A DNA stretch of 64,000 nucleotides from Rhodanobacter sp. MP7CTX1 (GTDB taxonomy: Bacteria; Pseudomonadota; Gammaproteobacteria; Xanthomonadales; Rhodanobacteraceae): positions 186,001 through 250,000 of the forward strand of contig NZ_JACHCN010000002.1 of the NCBI RefSeq assembly GCF_014205795.1, written 5' to 3'. The translations under genes were made by a program, and so were the position numbers. Numbering within the stretch: position 1 is the first letter of the stretch; the number at the start of each line of letters is the position of its first letter. Below, one piece after another: positions 37,030 through 46,199 of the stretch. The notes below the pieces were generated by a model that saw only the letters and a program-made list of their open reading frames with translations, was not told the origin of the DNA and did not search any database.

Positions 37030-37742
37030 GCCGCCTGCGCGCCGCGCTGCCATTGATCCTGCTGCTGCTGGCTGGTGTTGTGCTGTTTTTGTCTGGGGCG
37101 TTCGACCGGTTGCATCCCGAACAAGTGGTCGCGCACCAGCATGAGCTGCGCGCGCATATTGCCGAGCACCCCTGGATGTGGCGGCTGGCCTATATTGGCC
37201 TGTTGACGCTGGTTACCTCCACTGGCATCCCGGGCACTATCGTGGTGATCCTTGCCGGCGGTATCGCATTTGGCACCGTCGACGGCACGGCTTGCTCGTC
37301 GGTCGGCCTGACCCTGGGATCGCTGATCCTCTATCTGGCCAGCCGCTATGCGTTCGGTGCCGGCAGCAAACATCCACCCAAGGTCGTCGAGAAGCTGCAC
37401 CACGGCTTCGAACGCCATCCGGTCAGCTACACCCTGTTCCTTCGCTTCGTACCGATGGTGCCATTCGGCATCGTCACGGTGTGCCTGGCGTGGCTGCGCT
37501 GTTCGCTATGGCTGTTCCTCTGCGCTACCGTGGTGGGCGGCACCACGATGCTGTGGTTCGAGAGCTCGATCGGCGCCGGTCTCGGCAGCGTGATGAGCCA
37601 GAGCAGCACCTTTGACCTCGGCTTGTTATTTCACCGCGAAGTGATGCTGCCGCTGGCGGCGATCGCTGTGCTCGCGCTGTTGCCGCTGTTGATCGAACGC
37701 CTCACCCGGCGCTACCGGCAGGCGATCAAACACGTCGATTGA
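37026..37742 (+). CDS. VTT-domain membrane protein (TVP38/TMEM64 family)
   Basis: The 238-residue integral membrane protein has about five or six hydrophobic helices, with the VTT-domain hallmark GIPGTIVVILAGGIAFG near 70-90 followed by FLRFVPMVPFGIV. Relatives in the DedA/TVP38 superfamily act in lipid scrambling or membrane homeostasis. The start is TTG at 37026, embedded in the TGA stop of the deaminase gene (TTGA). No stronger start lies nearby, which indicates translational coupling. Confidence 0.85.
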   Translation: MSRLRAALPLILLLLAGVVLFLSGAFDRLHPEQVVAHQHELRAHIAEHPWMWRLAYIGLLTLVTSTGIPGTIVVILAGGIAFGTVDGTACSSVGLTLGSLILYLASRYAFGAGSKHPPKVVEKLHHGFERHPVSYTLFLRFVPMVPFGIVTVCLAWLRCSLWLFLCATVVGGTTMLWFESSIGAGLGSVMSQSSTFDLGLLFHREVMLPLAAIAVLALLPLLIERLTRRYRQAIKHVD

Positions 37743-37908
37743 GCCACTCTCCAGCCCGGCGGCGCCAAAAAGGCGCCAGATGAGCTGTCAACGCGGCCAT
37801 TTCGCGCTAGTGTGGGGCTGCACCCGGGATGCGCATCTGCGTACGGGGTGAACCGATCGGCCTCGTGGCGTTGACGCAGCGAGGCGATGCAGGGGAGGTG
37901 CGGGGCGG

Positions 37909-39813
37909 ATGGACATGGCGACCAACTCCTGGCCGATGCGGCTGTGGCAACGGACGTCGTTGACCCAGCGGCTGGCCTTTGTCGCGCTGGTGCCCACGTT
38001 GATCACCGCCACCTTGCTGGTGACCCTGCTCACCCGCCACCAGCTGATCACCCTGCATCGCATGGCGCAGGGCACGGCGGATGCGATCGCAACCCAGACT
38101 GCCTCGGTCTGCGTGCAGCCGTTGCGCAACATGGAGCTCCGCCAGTTGCTGGGGATTGCCCATTCGATCGGCGGCCTGCCGCATGTGACGCGCGTGCAGA
38201 TCCGCACCGCCGACGGCCAGATCCTCGCCGACAACCGCAAGCCCGGCGACAACGACGGCTCGCAGGAAATCCTGACCGTGGTGCACGACGTGATCGATCG
38301 GGATCACCCGCAGCAACCCGCACTCGGTTCGGTGCTGGTGGATGTGAGCCTGCATGACGCGATCGCCACGCAGGAGGAGAGCCTGCGCAATGCGCTGATC
38401 GTGCTGGTGCTGAGCCTGTTTGTCGCCGGCGTGATTGGCTGGCAGGTCGCGCGCTGGATCAGCTTCCCGTTGCGCCACCTCGCTGGCGCGGTGCGGCAAC
38501 TCGGTCGAACCGACCGCAAGGTCGCCGTGGCAGTGACCGATCGCACCGAGATCGGCGAGCTGCAGCAGGGCTTCAACCACGCGGCAGCGGAGCTGTACGA
38601 CGTGCGACGCGGAATGGAACAGGAAATCGAACTCGCCACCCTGGAACTGGCGAGCAAGAACGAGGCACTTGAAGCGGCCAGCGTGGCCAGGGCGCGCTTT
38701 CTCGCGGCCGCCTCGCACGACCTGCGTCAGCCACTGTACGCGTTGACCTTGTTCTCTTCCGCGTTGGCGGTGGACGAATACGATCCGCTGCGACTGGACC
38801 GCATTGCGCATATCCAGGAGTGCGTGCAATCGCTGGATCATCTGTTCAGCGAGCTGCTCGACCTGTCGCGCCTGGAAGCTGGCGCGATCCAGGTCGAAAT
38901 CACCGAATTTCCGCTCGACCAGATCTTTGCCGAGGTCAGCCGCAACTTCGACATGGTTGCCGAACAGCGTGGCCTGCGCCTGACCATGCGCCGGAGCGGC
39001 ATGTGGGTGCGCAGCGATCGCAGCATGCTGACACGCATCCTCAACAACCTGGTCAGCAATGCGTTGCGTTACACGCATCAGGGCGGCGCACTGGTCGGCG
39101 TGCGGCGCGACGGCGAAGCGCGGGTGCGCGTCGAGGTGTGGGACACCGGCAACGGCATTGCCGCCGAACACCTTTCCAGCGTGTTCGACGAGTTCTACCG
39201 GATCGACGATCACCCTGAAGTGGGATCCGGCGACGGCTCGCATCCGGGGCTGGGCCTTGGCCTGGCGACCGTGCAGCGACTGGCCGAGCTGCTCGATACC
39301 ACGGTACTCGTGAAATCGCGGCTGCGACGCGGCAGCGTGTTTCATTTCCAGCTGCCAACCGTACCCGCGCAACTGGAGCTGGCGGGGTTTGCCGAAGATT
39401 TGCCAGCGGATCTGGCGGGCAAGCGCGTGCTGGTGATGGACGACGATCCGGCGATTCTTTCCGGCATCCGCTACCTGCTGCGCAGCTGGGGTTGTGACGT
39501 GGCGGTGGCCGAGGACCGTCTGCAGGCGATGGAGGCCATCGAGGACTGGGCTGGGCCAGCGGACATCGTGGTGTCCGATCTGAACCTGCGCGGAGGCGAG
39601 CGCGCGCTCGACGTGTTTGCCGCGCTCGATCGGCACTATCAACCCGATGGCGAACTTCCTTTTGCGCGCCTGCTGATTACCGGCGAAACCCGCAGCGAGC
39701 GCCTGCGCGAGATCGTCGCGGCCAAGATCCCGCTGCTCCACAAGCCGGTCTCGCCGCAGCAGCTACGCGCCGCCATGATGGCGGCCTGGATTGCCGCCCG
39801 CGGCAGTCCCTGA
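37909..39813 (+). CDS. hybrid sensor histidine kinase/response regulator
   Basis: The 634-residue membrane sensor has a helix at about 21-41, a periplasmic segment of some 120 residues, a second helix at 162-182, then a HAMP region. The dimerisation domain holds ASHDLRQPLYAL with phosphorylated H270. The ATPase domain has ILNNLVSNALRYT (N box), WDTGNGI and PGLGLGLATV (G boxes). A C-terminal receiver has D511-D513, phospho-acceptor D557 (VVSDLNLRGG) and K612. No output regulator gene is adjacent, so the phosphorelay target is unknown. Confidence 0.9.
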   Translation: MDMATNSWPMRLWQRTSLTQRLAFVALVPTLITATLLVTLLTRHQLITLHRMAQGTADAIATQTASVCVQPLRNMELRQLLGIAHSIGGLPHVTRVQIRTADGQILADNRKPGDNDGSQEILTVVHDVIDRDHPQQPALGSVLVDVSLHDAIATQEESLRNALIVLVLSLFVAGVIGWQVARWISFPLRHLAGAVRQLGRTDRKVAVAVTDRTEIGELQQGFNHAAAELYDVRRGMEQEIELATLELASKNEALEAASVARARFLAAASHDLRQPLYALTLFSSALAVDEYDPLRLDRIAHIQECVQSLDHLFSELLDLSRLEAGAIQVEITEFPLDQIFAEVSRNFDMVAEQRGLRLTMRRSGMWVRSDRSMLTRILNNLVSNALRYTHQGGALVGVRRDGEARVRVEVWDTGNGIAAEHLSSVFDEFYRIDDHPEVGSGDGSHPGLGLGLATVQRLAELLDTTVLVKSRLRRGSVFHFQLPTVPAQLELAGFAEDLPADLAGKRVLVMDDDPAILSGIRYLLRSWGCDVAVAEDRLQAMEAIEDWAGPADIVVSDLNLRGGERALDVFAALDRHYQPDGELPFARLLITGETRSERLREIVAAKIPLLHKPVSPQQLRAAMMAAWIAARGSP

Positions 39814-39900
39814 AGTTGCCCATTCCACAGCAATCACTAATCGTCCGGCAGGCATGCTGGCGGGGTACGCGCCCCCTCTCATCCGCATCTGGAGTCACCG

Positions 39901-40914
39901 ATGAAATCATTGAGCTTGTTGCTGCCCGTGGCCGTACTGGCGTCATGGTCGATCAGTCCGGCCGCAGCCAGCGCCGCCCAATCTCCCGCGGCGACGTATG
40001 CCGTGCAGCAACGCCATCTGCTCGGCGGCGCTGGTGGTTGGGACTACCTCAGTATCGATCCGGTCGCGCACCACCTGTTCATCGCCCGCAACGATCGGGT
40101 GATGGTGGTCGATACCGTTAGCGGCAAGCTGCTCACCGAGATTCCCGGCATGAGCCGCGCGCACGGCGTGGCGTTGGCACTGGCCCAGCATCGCGGCTAT
40201 GTCAGCAACGGACAGGGAAACAGCGTCAGCGTGATCGATCTGGAGTCGCTGAAGACGCTCGGCAATATTCCGGTAAGCGGCCAGAACCCCGATGCGATCG
40301 TGTTTGATCCGGCGACGGGCCATGTGCTGACCATGAATGGCCACAGCAATACGGTCAGCGTGATCGACCCGGTCGCTGGCAAGGAAGTTGCCACCATCGC
40401 CCTGCCCGGCCGGCCGGAGTTTGCGGCCGTTGATGGGCATGGCCATGTGTTCGTCAATCTGGAGGACAAGGGCGAACTGGCGCGGCTCGATACGAAGACC
40501 AACAAAGTGGAAAACGTGTGGGGCCTGGCGCCATGCGACTCGCCCTCCGGACTCACTTACGACGCGGCATCGGCACGGCTGTTCTCAGTGTGCGACAACA
40601 ACCTGATGATCGTCACCGATGCCGGCGATGGCCACCAGGTCGCCAAGGTGGCGATCGGCAAGGGACCGGATGCTGCGGCGTTCGATGCGCAGACGCGGCT
40701 GGTCTACAGCTCGAACCACGACGGTACGCTGACCATCGTGCATGAGGACGATGCCGACCACTACACGGTGCTGGCCAACGTGGCGACCCAGCAAGGTGCA
40801 CGCACGCTCGCACTGGATCCCAACACACACCTGGCCTATCTGGTCTCCGCCGACACCACGCCGAAAGGCGCCCCGGTCAGCGGCTTCACCCTGCTGGTCG
40901 TCGGCAAGCAGTAA
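39901..40914 (+). CDS. exported YncE-like beta-propeller protein
   Basis: The 337-residue product begins with a signal peptide (MKSLSLLLPVAVLASWSISPAAASAAQ) and consists of repeated blades of the YVTN/NHL-type beta-propeller (HLFIARNDRVMVVDT, NSVSVIDLESLKT, NTVSVIDPVAGKE, LYSSNHDGTLTIV-like). E. coli YncE is periplasmic and binds DNA, but the role of most family members is unknown. It follows the hybrid kinase by 87 bases and may be co-regulated. A 9-bp hairpin follows the stop. Confidence 0.85.
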   Translation: MKSLSLLLPVAVLASWSISPAAASAAQSPAATYAVQQRHLLGGAGGWDYLSIDPVAHHLFIARNDRVMVVDTVSGKLLTEIPGMSRAHGVALALAQHRGYVSNGQGNSVSVIDLESLKTLGNIPVSGQNPDAIVFDPATGHVLTMNGHSNTVSVIDPVAGKEVATIALPGRPEFAAVDGHGHVFVNLEDKGELARLDTKTNKVENVWGLAPCDSPSGLTYDAASARLFSVCDNNLMIVTDAGDGHQVAKVAIGKGPDAAAFDAQTRLVYSSNHDGTLTIVHEDDADHYTVLANVATQQGARTLALDPNTHLAYLVSADTTPKGAPVSGFTLLVVGKQ

Positions 40915-40923
40915 CGGCGTGGC

Positions 40924-40958
40924 GCCACTGGGTTGTCCTGCACGGGCAGCCCAGTGGC
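40924..40958. terminator. hairpin between convergent propeller and chemoreceptor genes
   Basis: GCCACTGGG (40924-40932) pairs with CCCAGTGGC (40950-40958) across a 17-base loop. There is no T-run, but its position between two convergent genes suggests a shared terminator. Confidence 0.4.
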
Positions 40959-40976
40959 TAGTCAGCATCATATCGA

Positions 40977-42638
40977 TCAGGCTGGAACCAGGTCCGTGTG
41001 CACCGCCATGGCATGGGTTCGCCTTTCGGATACGGGAGAAGACACGGCAGCAATCTGGAAGAACGCTATCTGCCGACGCAACGACTGGGTGAGTTCCAGC
41101 GCGGTACGGCTGGCGGAGCTGGCTTCCTCCACCATCGCTGCGTTCTGTTGAGTCACCGTGTCGATGCTGGCAACGGCGTCATTGACCTGGTCGATGCCGC
41201 CGGCCTGCTCCTGCGACGCAGCGGCGATCTCCTCGACCAGTCCGCTGATCTGCTGCACTCCCGACTGGATCTGGATCAGCGCATGACCCGTGCGCTCGAC
41301 CAGCGCATTGCCCTGGGTCACCTTGTCGCGGCTGTCGCTTACGAGTTGACGGATCTCATGCGCGGCGGACTTGCTTTGTTGGGCCAATCGCCGAACCTCG
41401 CCAGCCACCACGGCGAATCCGCGTCCACCCTCTCCCGCATGGGATGCTTCGATTGCCGCGTTCAGCGCCAGCAGATTGGTCTGAAAAGCGATCTCGTCGA
41501 TGAGCCCGACGAAGTCCACGATCTTGGTGCTGGCTGCTCTGATCTCACTCATCGCCGAAGCCGCCTCCTGCGCGAGTGCCGTGCCTTCACCAGCGTGTGT
41601 GCGAACGCCACGTACCACATCGCGGCTTTCGTTCGCGCCCTCCGCATTCTGTTTCACGGCGGCCGTCATCTCCCCCATCGAGGCCGCGGTTTCCTCCAGC
41701 GCGCTGGCCTGTTCCTGCGTGCGGCGCGACAGCTCATCGGTGCCCTGGGAAATGTCACGCGAGGTCGCAGCAAGCTGTTCGCAGGTCTCATGGACCTGAC
41801 CAACGATCTCGGCCAGTCGGCGATCCATCGACTGCAGCGCATGCAGGGTATCGCTGAACTCGTCATTGCCGTCGACCACCAGCGCATTGCTGAGACGACC
41901 ACCGCTGATCGCCTGAGCCAGCTGCTGCGCACTGGTCAGTGGGCGCATGATGCGGCGCGTCGTGCTCCATGCCAGCGCCATGGCGATCAGCAACGCGCTC
42001 ATCGCCGCCATGGCAGTCACGACGAGCGTAGCTTTTGCCCGCGCATCCAGACGCGGCTCAACGCCGGCGGCGCGCTTGTCGGACTCCGCCGCCATCGCCA
42101 GCGTGAGGTCGTCGAGCGCGCGAATGGGTTCCTTGTACTGTACGAAATGAAGGTTGGCCTCGTGCGCATCCTTGAAGGTATTCGCAGTGATCAATTGGAA
42201 CGTCGTCTCGTAGCCATCCGCATACAGCGCAAGGTTGTGACGGAACGTGGATACCTCGCCGGAGGCTGTGGGAAAGACCTCCAGCGCATCGAGTTCGTGC
42301 AGGGCCTTGGCGTGCGCGCCACCCCACTTGCTGTGATAAGACGCCACTTGAGCGGCATCTCCAATGTTGATGAAGGTGTCCTTCTCGAAGCGGCGCAATT
42401 CCAGCAAGCCGGCCTGCAATTGACGCACGTCAGCCGCAAAACGCACATCGCCATGCAGCGTCTCCAGCGTCGTGCTCTGCAGGCCGACAATCCCCCAGGC
42501 ACCCACCGCCGCCGTGGCCATGGACAGCAAAGTGAGCACGCCAAACGCAAGCTGCAAGCGAAGACGAACGGAGAAGCGGCGCGGCGAATTCGAGGCGAGC
42601 ATGGGCATTTCAGAAGACTGGGGCGTGTCCCTAATCAT
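40977..42638 (-). CDS. methyl-accepting chemotaxis protein
   Basis: The product is a chemoreceptor. From the ATG at 42638 it has 553 residues, with AGGCGAGG upstream; the frame is open to a TTG at 42656. A helix near 27-47, a helical periplasmic sensor of about 150 residues (four-helix-bundle type), a second helix near 205-225, a HAMP domain, and the long signalling coiled coil follow. The CheA/CheW contact tip reads [18 protein letters not shown] with the trailing [14 protein letters not shown], where the usual R-A is H-A. No other che genes are in the window. Confidence 0.92.
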   Translation of the reverse strand: MIRDTPQSSEMPMLASNSPRRFSVRLRLQLAFGVLTLLSMATAAVGAWGIVGLQSTTLETLHGDVRFAADVRQLQAGLLELRRFEKDTFINIGDAAQVASYHSKWGGAHAKALHELDALEVFPTASGEVSTFRHNLALYADGYETTFQLITANTFKDAHEANLHFVQYKEPIRALDDLTLAMAAESDKRAAGVEPRLDARAKATLVVTAMAAMSALLIAMALAWSTTRRIMRPLTSAQQLAQAISGGRLSNALVVDGNDEFSDTLHALQSMDRRLAEIVGQVHETCEQLAATSRDISQGTDELSRRTQEQASALEETAASMGEMTAAVKQNAEGANESRDVVRGVRTHAGEGTALAQEAASAMSEIRAASTKIVDFVGLIDEIAFQTNLLALNAAIEASHAGEGGRGFAVVAGEVRRLAQQSKSAAHEIRQLVSDSRDKVTQGNALVERTGHALIQIQSGVQQISGLVEEIAAASQEQAGGIDQVNDAVASIDTVTQQNAAMVEEASSASRTALELTQSLRRQIAFFQIAAVSSPVSERRTHAMAVHTDLVPA

Positions 42639-42855
42639 CGGCCTCGCCTGGTGCAACTTGAATTACCCGGGGCGCTGCATCCTTGGCATTCCGCCTCATT
42701 CAGCAGGTCTTGGCCATGCCGACCAGGCCCGCTTGAGCCTTGCTGATAGCAGAAGATGTCTTGCCGATAGCCGGCAGAGTGGTGCCCCGAACCGCGATGC
42801 GCCGAAACTACGGCTACGGCCAAAACACTGCATCCCAGCCGCTGGAAGCTTGCCA

Positions 42856-42891
42856 AAAAAAACCCGCAAAGCGTTAGGCCATGCGGGTTTG
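42856..42891 (-). terminator. terminator downstream of tRNA-Lys
   Basis: On the minus strand AAACCCGCA pairs with TGCGGGTTT around a 13-base loop and is followed by a T-run (plus-strand A8 at 42855-42862). It lies 5 bases past the tRNA 3' end. Confidence 0.9.
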
Positions 42892-42895
42892 AAAC

Positions 42896-42971
42896 TGGTG
42901 GGCCGTCCGGGATTCGAACCCGGGACCAATAGATTAAAAGTCTACTGCTCTACCAACTGAGCTAACGGCCC
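42896..42971 (-). tRNA. tRNA-Lys (anticodon TTT)
   Basis: The 76-base minus-strand sequence folds into a standard cloverleaf. It has a 7-bp acceptor stem (GGGCCGT/ACGGCCC), a D stem GCTC/GAGC, anticodon loop CTTTTAA with anticodon TTT at 42938-42936, T loop TTCGAAT, discriminator A and encoded CCA. It precedes a terminator. The order queE-queC-tRNA-Lys after the tol-pal genes is also seen in Pseudomonas. Confidence 0.97.
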
Positions 42972-43034
42972 ATCATTTTGAAAGCCAAGCCGGCAATTTT
43001 ACGGGCTGGGCGGCACCGGCACAAGCAAGGCCGT

Positions 43035-43745
43035 TCAGACGTAACGCGTCGGGTCCGGCAGACCGGCTTCGCGGAAGCCCTGCGCGCGCAGGCGGCAGGC
43101 ATCGCAATGACCGCAGGCGCGGCCTTCGCTGTCGGCTTTGTAGCAGCTCACGGTAACCGAAAAATCGATGCCCAGACGCTGACCTTCGCGCGCGATATCG
43201 GACTTGCTCATGCGCATCAGCGGTGTGTGGATGCGAATGCCGGCGCCTTCCACGCCGGCCTTGGTTGCGACATTCGCCAGCGTCTCGAATGCCTCGACGA
43301 ACGCGGGGCGGCAATCCGGATAGCCGGAATAATCGACCGCGTTGACGCCGCACCAGATGTCATTGGAGCCGAGCACCTCGGCCCAGCCCAGCGCGATCGA
43401 CAGCATGATGGTGTTGCGTGCCGGCACATAGGTCACCGGAATATCTTCTTCGTTTGCGCCGGCGTGAGTCTCGTGCGCTGGGGTATCCAGTGGCACGTCG
43501 ATGTCAGCGGTAAGCGCGGAGCCTCCGATGCTGCGCAGGTCGACGCTTACTGTCTTGTGCTCCACCGCACCGAGCAGCTGCGACACGCGATCCGATGCCG
43601 CCAGTTCCGAACTGTGACGCTGACCATAGGCCACGCTCAACGCATGGACCTGGTAGCCCTGCTCCCGGGCCAAAGCGATGGTGACTGCCGAATCCATGCC
43701 GCCGGAAACCAGCACGACGGCCTTGCGCAAAGTGTTTTGAGACAT
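43035..43745 (-). CDS. queC: 7-cyano-7-deazaguanine synthase
   Basis: QueC makes preQ0 from 7-carboxy-7-deazaguanine in the queuosine pathway. The 236-residue product has the PP-loop SGGMDSAV (14-21) for ATP and the C-terminal zinc motif with four cysteines in [20 protein letters not shown]. The signature [18 protein letters not shown] is also present. The ATG at 43745 has GGAA upstream. It follows queE by 127 bases. No preQ1 riboswitch was seen. Confidence 0.96.
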   Translation of the reverse strand: MSQNTLRKAVVLVSGGMDSAVTIALAREQGYQVHALSVAYGQRHSSELAASDRVSQLLGAVEHKTVSVDLRSIGGSALTADIDVPLDTPAHETHAGANEEDIPVTYVPARNTIMLSIALGWAEVLGSNDIWCGVNAVDYSGYPDCRPAFVEAFETLANVATKAGVEGAGIRIHTPLMRMSKSDIAREGQRLGIDFSVTVSCYKADSEGRACGHCDACRLRAQGFREAGLPDPTRYV

Positions 43746-43872
43746 GACTTTTCCACGATGGGTGGCCGGACACCGGCCGCGAACGCCACCAGCAACACAG
43801 GCCGGCGCGCAAAATAGAAACTACTCGCGCTTGTGATCGCGCGTACACCAAAGGATCAATTCCGGCAGCCGA

Positions 43873-44565
43873 TCAGTGACCGGCTGCGTCGTTCCACAGC
43901 AGCTTGTGCAACTGCATCTGAAAACGCACCGGCAACTTGTCGGCAATGATCCACTCGGCCAGATCACGCGGCTGCACCGCGCCGTGCACGGGCGAAAACA
44001 GCACCATGCAGCGCTGCGCCAGCGCGTGCTCCGTCAGCATTGCGCAAGCCCACTCGTAGTCGGCGCGGCTGGCGATCACGATCTTGATCTGATCGTGCGC
44101 GAGCAGATGATCGAGATTCGACCACAGGTTGCGCTGGCTCTCGCCGGAATCGGGCGCCTTCAGATCCATCACCTTGCGCACGCGCGGATCGACCGCGGAC
44201 ACATCGAGTGCACCGGACGTTTCCAGCGATACGTCATAGCCGGCGTCGCACAGTTTTTGTAGCAGGATCAGGCAACGCTTTTGCGCCAGCGGCTCGCCAC
44301 CCGTCACGCAGACGTGTTTGGCACCGTACGAGGCCACCTGCGCAAGGATGTCGTCGATCGCATGCCAATCGCCGCCATAAAAAGAGTATTCCGTGTCGCA
44401 CCAGACACAGCGCAACGGGCAGCCGGTGAGCCGCACGAATACCGTGCGCCAGCCGATCGCATCGGCCTCACCCTGGATCGAGTGGAATATCTCGGTGATG
44501 CGCAGCCGTTCGGTGACGACTGAAACAGACGTGGTAGATGCCACGAGTGCGCTGTTGCCGCTCAC
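43873..44565 (-). CDS. queE: 7-carboxy-7-deazaguanine synthase
   Basis: QueE is a radical-SAM enzyme that contracts 6-carboxytetrahydropterin to 7-carboxy-7-deazaguanine. The 230-residue product has IFHSIQGEAD at the start of the core and the Cx3Cx2C cluster motif C49-PLR-C53-VW-C56. It also carries VTGGEPLAQ and the ETSGA segment. The start is GTG at 44565 with GAGGG 9 bases upstream, lying 10 bases after the cpoB stop, so queE sits at the end of the tol-pal transcript. Confidence 0.94.
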   Translation of the reverse strand: MSGNSALVASTTSVSVVTERLRITEIFHSIQGEADAIGWRTVFVRLTGCPLRCVWCDTEYSFYGGDWHAIDDILAQVASYGAKHVCVTGGEPLAQKRCLILLQKLCDAGYDVSLETSGALDVSAVDPRVRKVMDLKAPDSGESQRNLWSNLDHLLAHDQIKIVIASRADYEWACAMLTEHALAQRCMVLFSPVHGAVQPRDLAEWIIADKLPVRFQMQLHKLLWNDAAGH

Positions 44566-44575
44566 CGCCGCGCCC

Positions 44576-45442
44576 TCAGTTGGCCGGTGGCTGCGCGATG
44601 TGCTGCAGACGTTCCTGGGCCAGGCTGGCTGCCTTGGAACCCGGGTATTTGGTCTTCACCGAGCTGAGCGTGGCCCTGGCCGCCGCATCCTGCTTCAGCT
44701 CGAGCTGGCTGTAGCCGATCTTGAGCAGCGCGTCGGGCGCCTTCTCGCTTTGCGGAAACTGACTCAGCAGGTGCTGGAAGGATTCCAGCGCCACCGGGTA
44801 GTTCATCGTGACGTAGTACGACTCGCCCAGCCAGTAATAGGCGTTGGGCGTGAGCGCATGATTGGGGTATTGCTGGATGAAACTGCGAAACTGGCGCGAC
44901 GCCTGCACATAATCGCCGGCCTGCAGTGCCTTGAAAGCCACGTTGTAAGCGGCCTGAGCGGCGGCAGGATCTGCGCTGCTGGCTGCTGACGGGTTCGACT
45001 GACCAGTGCTGCTGTTGTTGCCACCTACGACTGCGGCTGCCGCTGCCGGTGGATTGGCTGCCTGCGGGCTGGCTGCCGCGGCACCTGCACCTGCACCTGC
45101 AGCATTGCCACCCTCAAGACGCCCGAGACGGCCATCGAGGTCGGCATACTGCGCCTTGTTCTTGTCGTTGAGCTCTTGCAGGTTGTGCTGCAATTCTTCG
45201 ATCTGGCCTTGTAGCTGCTGCACCTGCGCCTGCAGTTGCTGCATCTGGTTGACCATGCCGATACCGCTCTGGTCCTTGTTTTGCGCTTGCTGCTCAAGCA
45301 GCGCGACGCGATCGGCCAGACTCAGCCGGGAATCCTGCGCGAACACCGGACTTGCCACACACGCGAACAGCATGGCGGACGCGATCGCGCCCACCATGCT
45401 GAACCTGGCTGTGAAACTAAAACCGCAAGCCAGTCGCTTCAT
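44576..45442 (-). CDS. cpoB: cell division coordinator CpoB (YbgF)
   Basis: CpoB is a periplasmic partner of TolA and PBP1B that coordinates peptidoglycan synthesis with outer-membrane constriction. The 288-residue product has a signal peptide to about residue 36, then a coiled coil rich in Q and L (QMQQLQAQVQQLQGQ) for trimerisation. A low-complexity A/G/P linker leads to C-terminal TPR repeats (YNVAFKALQAGDYVQASRQF, YYWLGESYYVTMNYPVALESF). The ATG at 45442 follows the pal stop codon by three bases. A TTG one codon earlier is in frame but less likely. Confidence 0.93.
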   Translation of the reverse strand: MKRLACGFSFTARFSMVGAIASAMLFACVASPVFAQDSRLSLADRVALLEQQAQNKDQSGIGMVNQMQQLQAQVQQLQGQIEELQHNLQELNDKNKAQYADLDGRLGRLEGGNAAGAGAGAAAASPQAANPPAAAAAVVGGNNSSTGQSNPSAASSADPAAAQAAYNVAFKALQAGDYVQASRQFRSFIQQYPNHALTPNAYYWLGESYYVTMNYPVALESFQHLLSQFPQSEKAPDALLKIGYSQLELKQDAAARATLSSVKTKYPGSKAASLAQERLQHIAQPPAN

Positions 45443-45445
45443 CAA

Positions 45446-45955
45446 TTACTGCGCCGTGTAGACGATCTCGACGCGACGATTCTTGCCCCAGCAATCCTCG
45501 TTGTGCTCGCGGCACACCGGCTTCTCTTTGCCGTAGCTGATCACGTTGAGCTGGCTGGCCGAACCACCGGCTGCCTGCAGCGCGTCGGAAACAGCCTTGC
45601 CACGGCGCTCGCCGAGACCAAGGTTGTATTCACGCGTACCGCGCTCGTCGGTGTTGCCTTCGAGACGGACCTGCGAAGTCGGGCGATCCTGCAGGTACTT
45701 GGCGTGGCACGCCATGATCTGCTGGAACTCCGGCTTGATTTCGGTCTTGTCGAAATCGAAGTACACGACGCGCTGACGCAGGCAGGCATCGGTATCGAGA
45801 TCGCCAAGCTTGTACTTGCCAGTGGTCTCGTTGCTCTGAGTCTGGGTGGTCTGTTCCTGGGCGGGCTGCTGCGGCTGAACGGCCTGCTTCTTGGCGCAAG
45901 CGGCTGCACCAACGCACAACAGAGCAACCAGGGCGACGCGAACGGTCTTATTCAT
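45446..45955 (-). CDS. pal: peptidoglycan-associated lipoprotein Pal
   Basis: Pal is the outer-membrane lipoprotein of the Tol-Pal complex and binds peptidoglycan. The 169-residue product has a lipobox at GAAAC (C20). Its OmpA-like C-terminal domain includes YFDFDKTEIK and the diaminopimelate-binding NTDERGTREYNLGLGERR. The C-terminal EIVYTAQ is standard. AAGGAA precedes the ATG at 45955. It lies 244 bases after tolB, with unusual dyads in between. Confidence 0.97.
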   Translation of the reverse strand: MNKTVRVALVALLCVGAAACAKKQAVQPQQPAQEQTTQTQSNETTGKYKLGDLDTDACLRQRVVYFDFDKTEIKPEFQQIMACHAKYLQDRPTSQVRLEGNTDERGTREYNLGLGERRGKAVSDALQAAGGSASQLNVISYGKEKPVCREHNEDCWGKNRRVEIVYTAQ

Positions 45956-46017
45956 GATGACGTTCCTTACGAGTTGAGTTCCGACAAAACGATAGATAAT
46001 GGTAACGGGACGGCGAC

Positions 46018-46031
46018 GCCGGTTAACCGGC
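46018..46031. repeat. 14-bp perfect palindrome upstream of pal
   Basis: GCCGGTTAACCGGC is a perfect palindrome 63 bases before the pal start codon. It could be an operator or simply a hairpin. Confidence 0.5.
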
Positions 46032-46051
46032 TGTTATTTTGACACTTCGAA

Positions 46052-46085
46052 AGAGCGATTGTGCGTAATTTCGTACAATCACTCT
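46052..46085. promoter_or_regulatory. 14-bp inverted repeat in the tolB-pal gap
   Basis: AGAGCGATTGTGCG (46052-46065) and CGTACAATCACTCT (46072-46085) pair at 12 of 14 positions with loop TAATTT. In the minus-strand transcript it lies 115 bases past tolB and 97 before pal. No T-run follows, so an operator or mRNA-processing hairpin is as likely as a terminator. Confidence 0.5.
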
Positions 46086-46199
46086 GACTGGTTGGCGCGG
46101 CAAGGAGCCGCAACCGGAATCCGAAACACGCCTTTAGCGTTGCTCGGGCCCGATCCGTGGGCATCATACCGCACCGCTTGTGCGATGCAGCACGAAAAA

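Noticed and set aside
42896..42971. tRNA-Lys as an integration site for a genomic island
   Set aside because: No integrase gene or duplicated tRNA 3' end is seen nearby, and the flanks are conserved tol/que genes.
43746..43872. Possible preQ1 riboswitch before queC
   Set aside because: No recognisable preQ1 aptamer core (C-rich loop with A-rich tail) in the gap.
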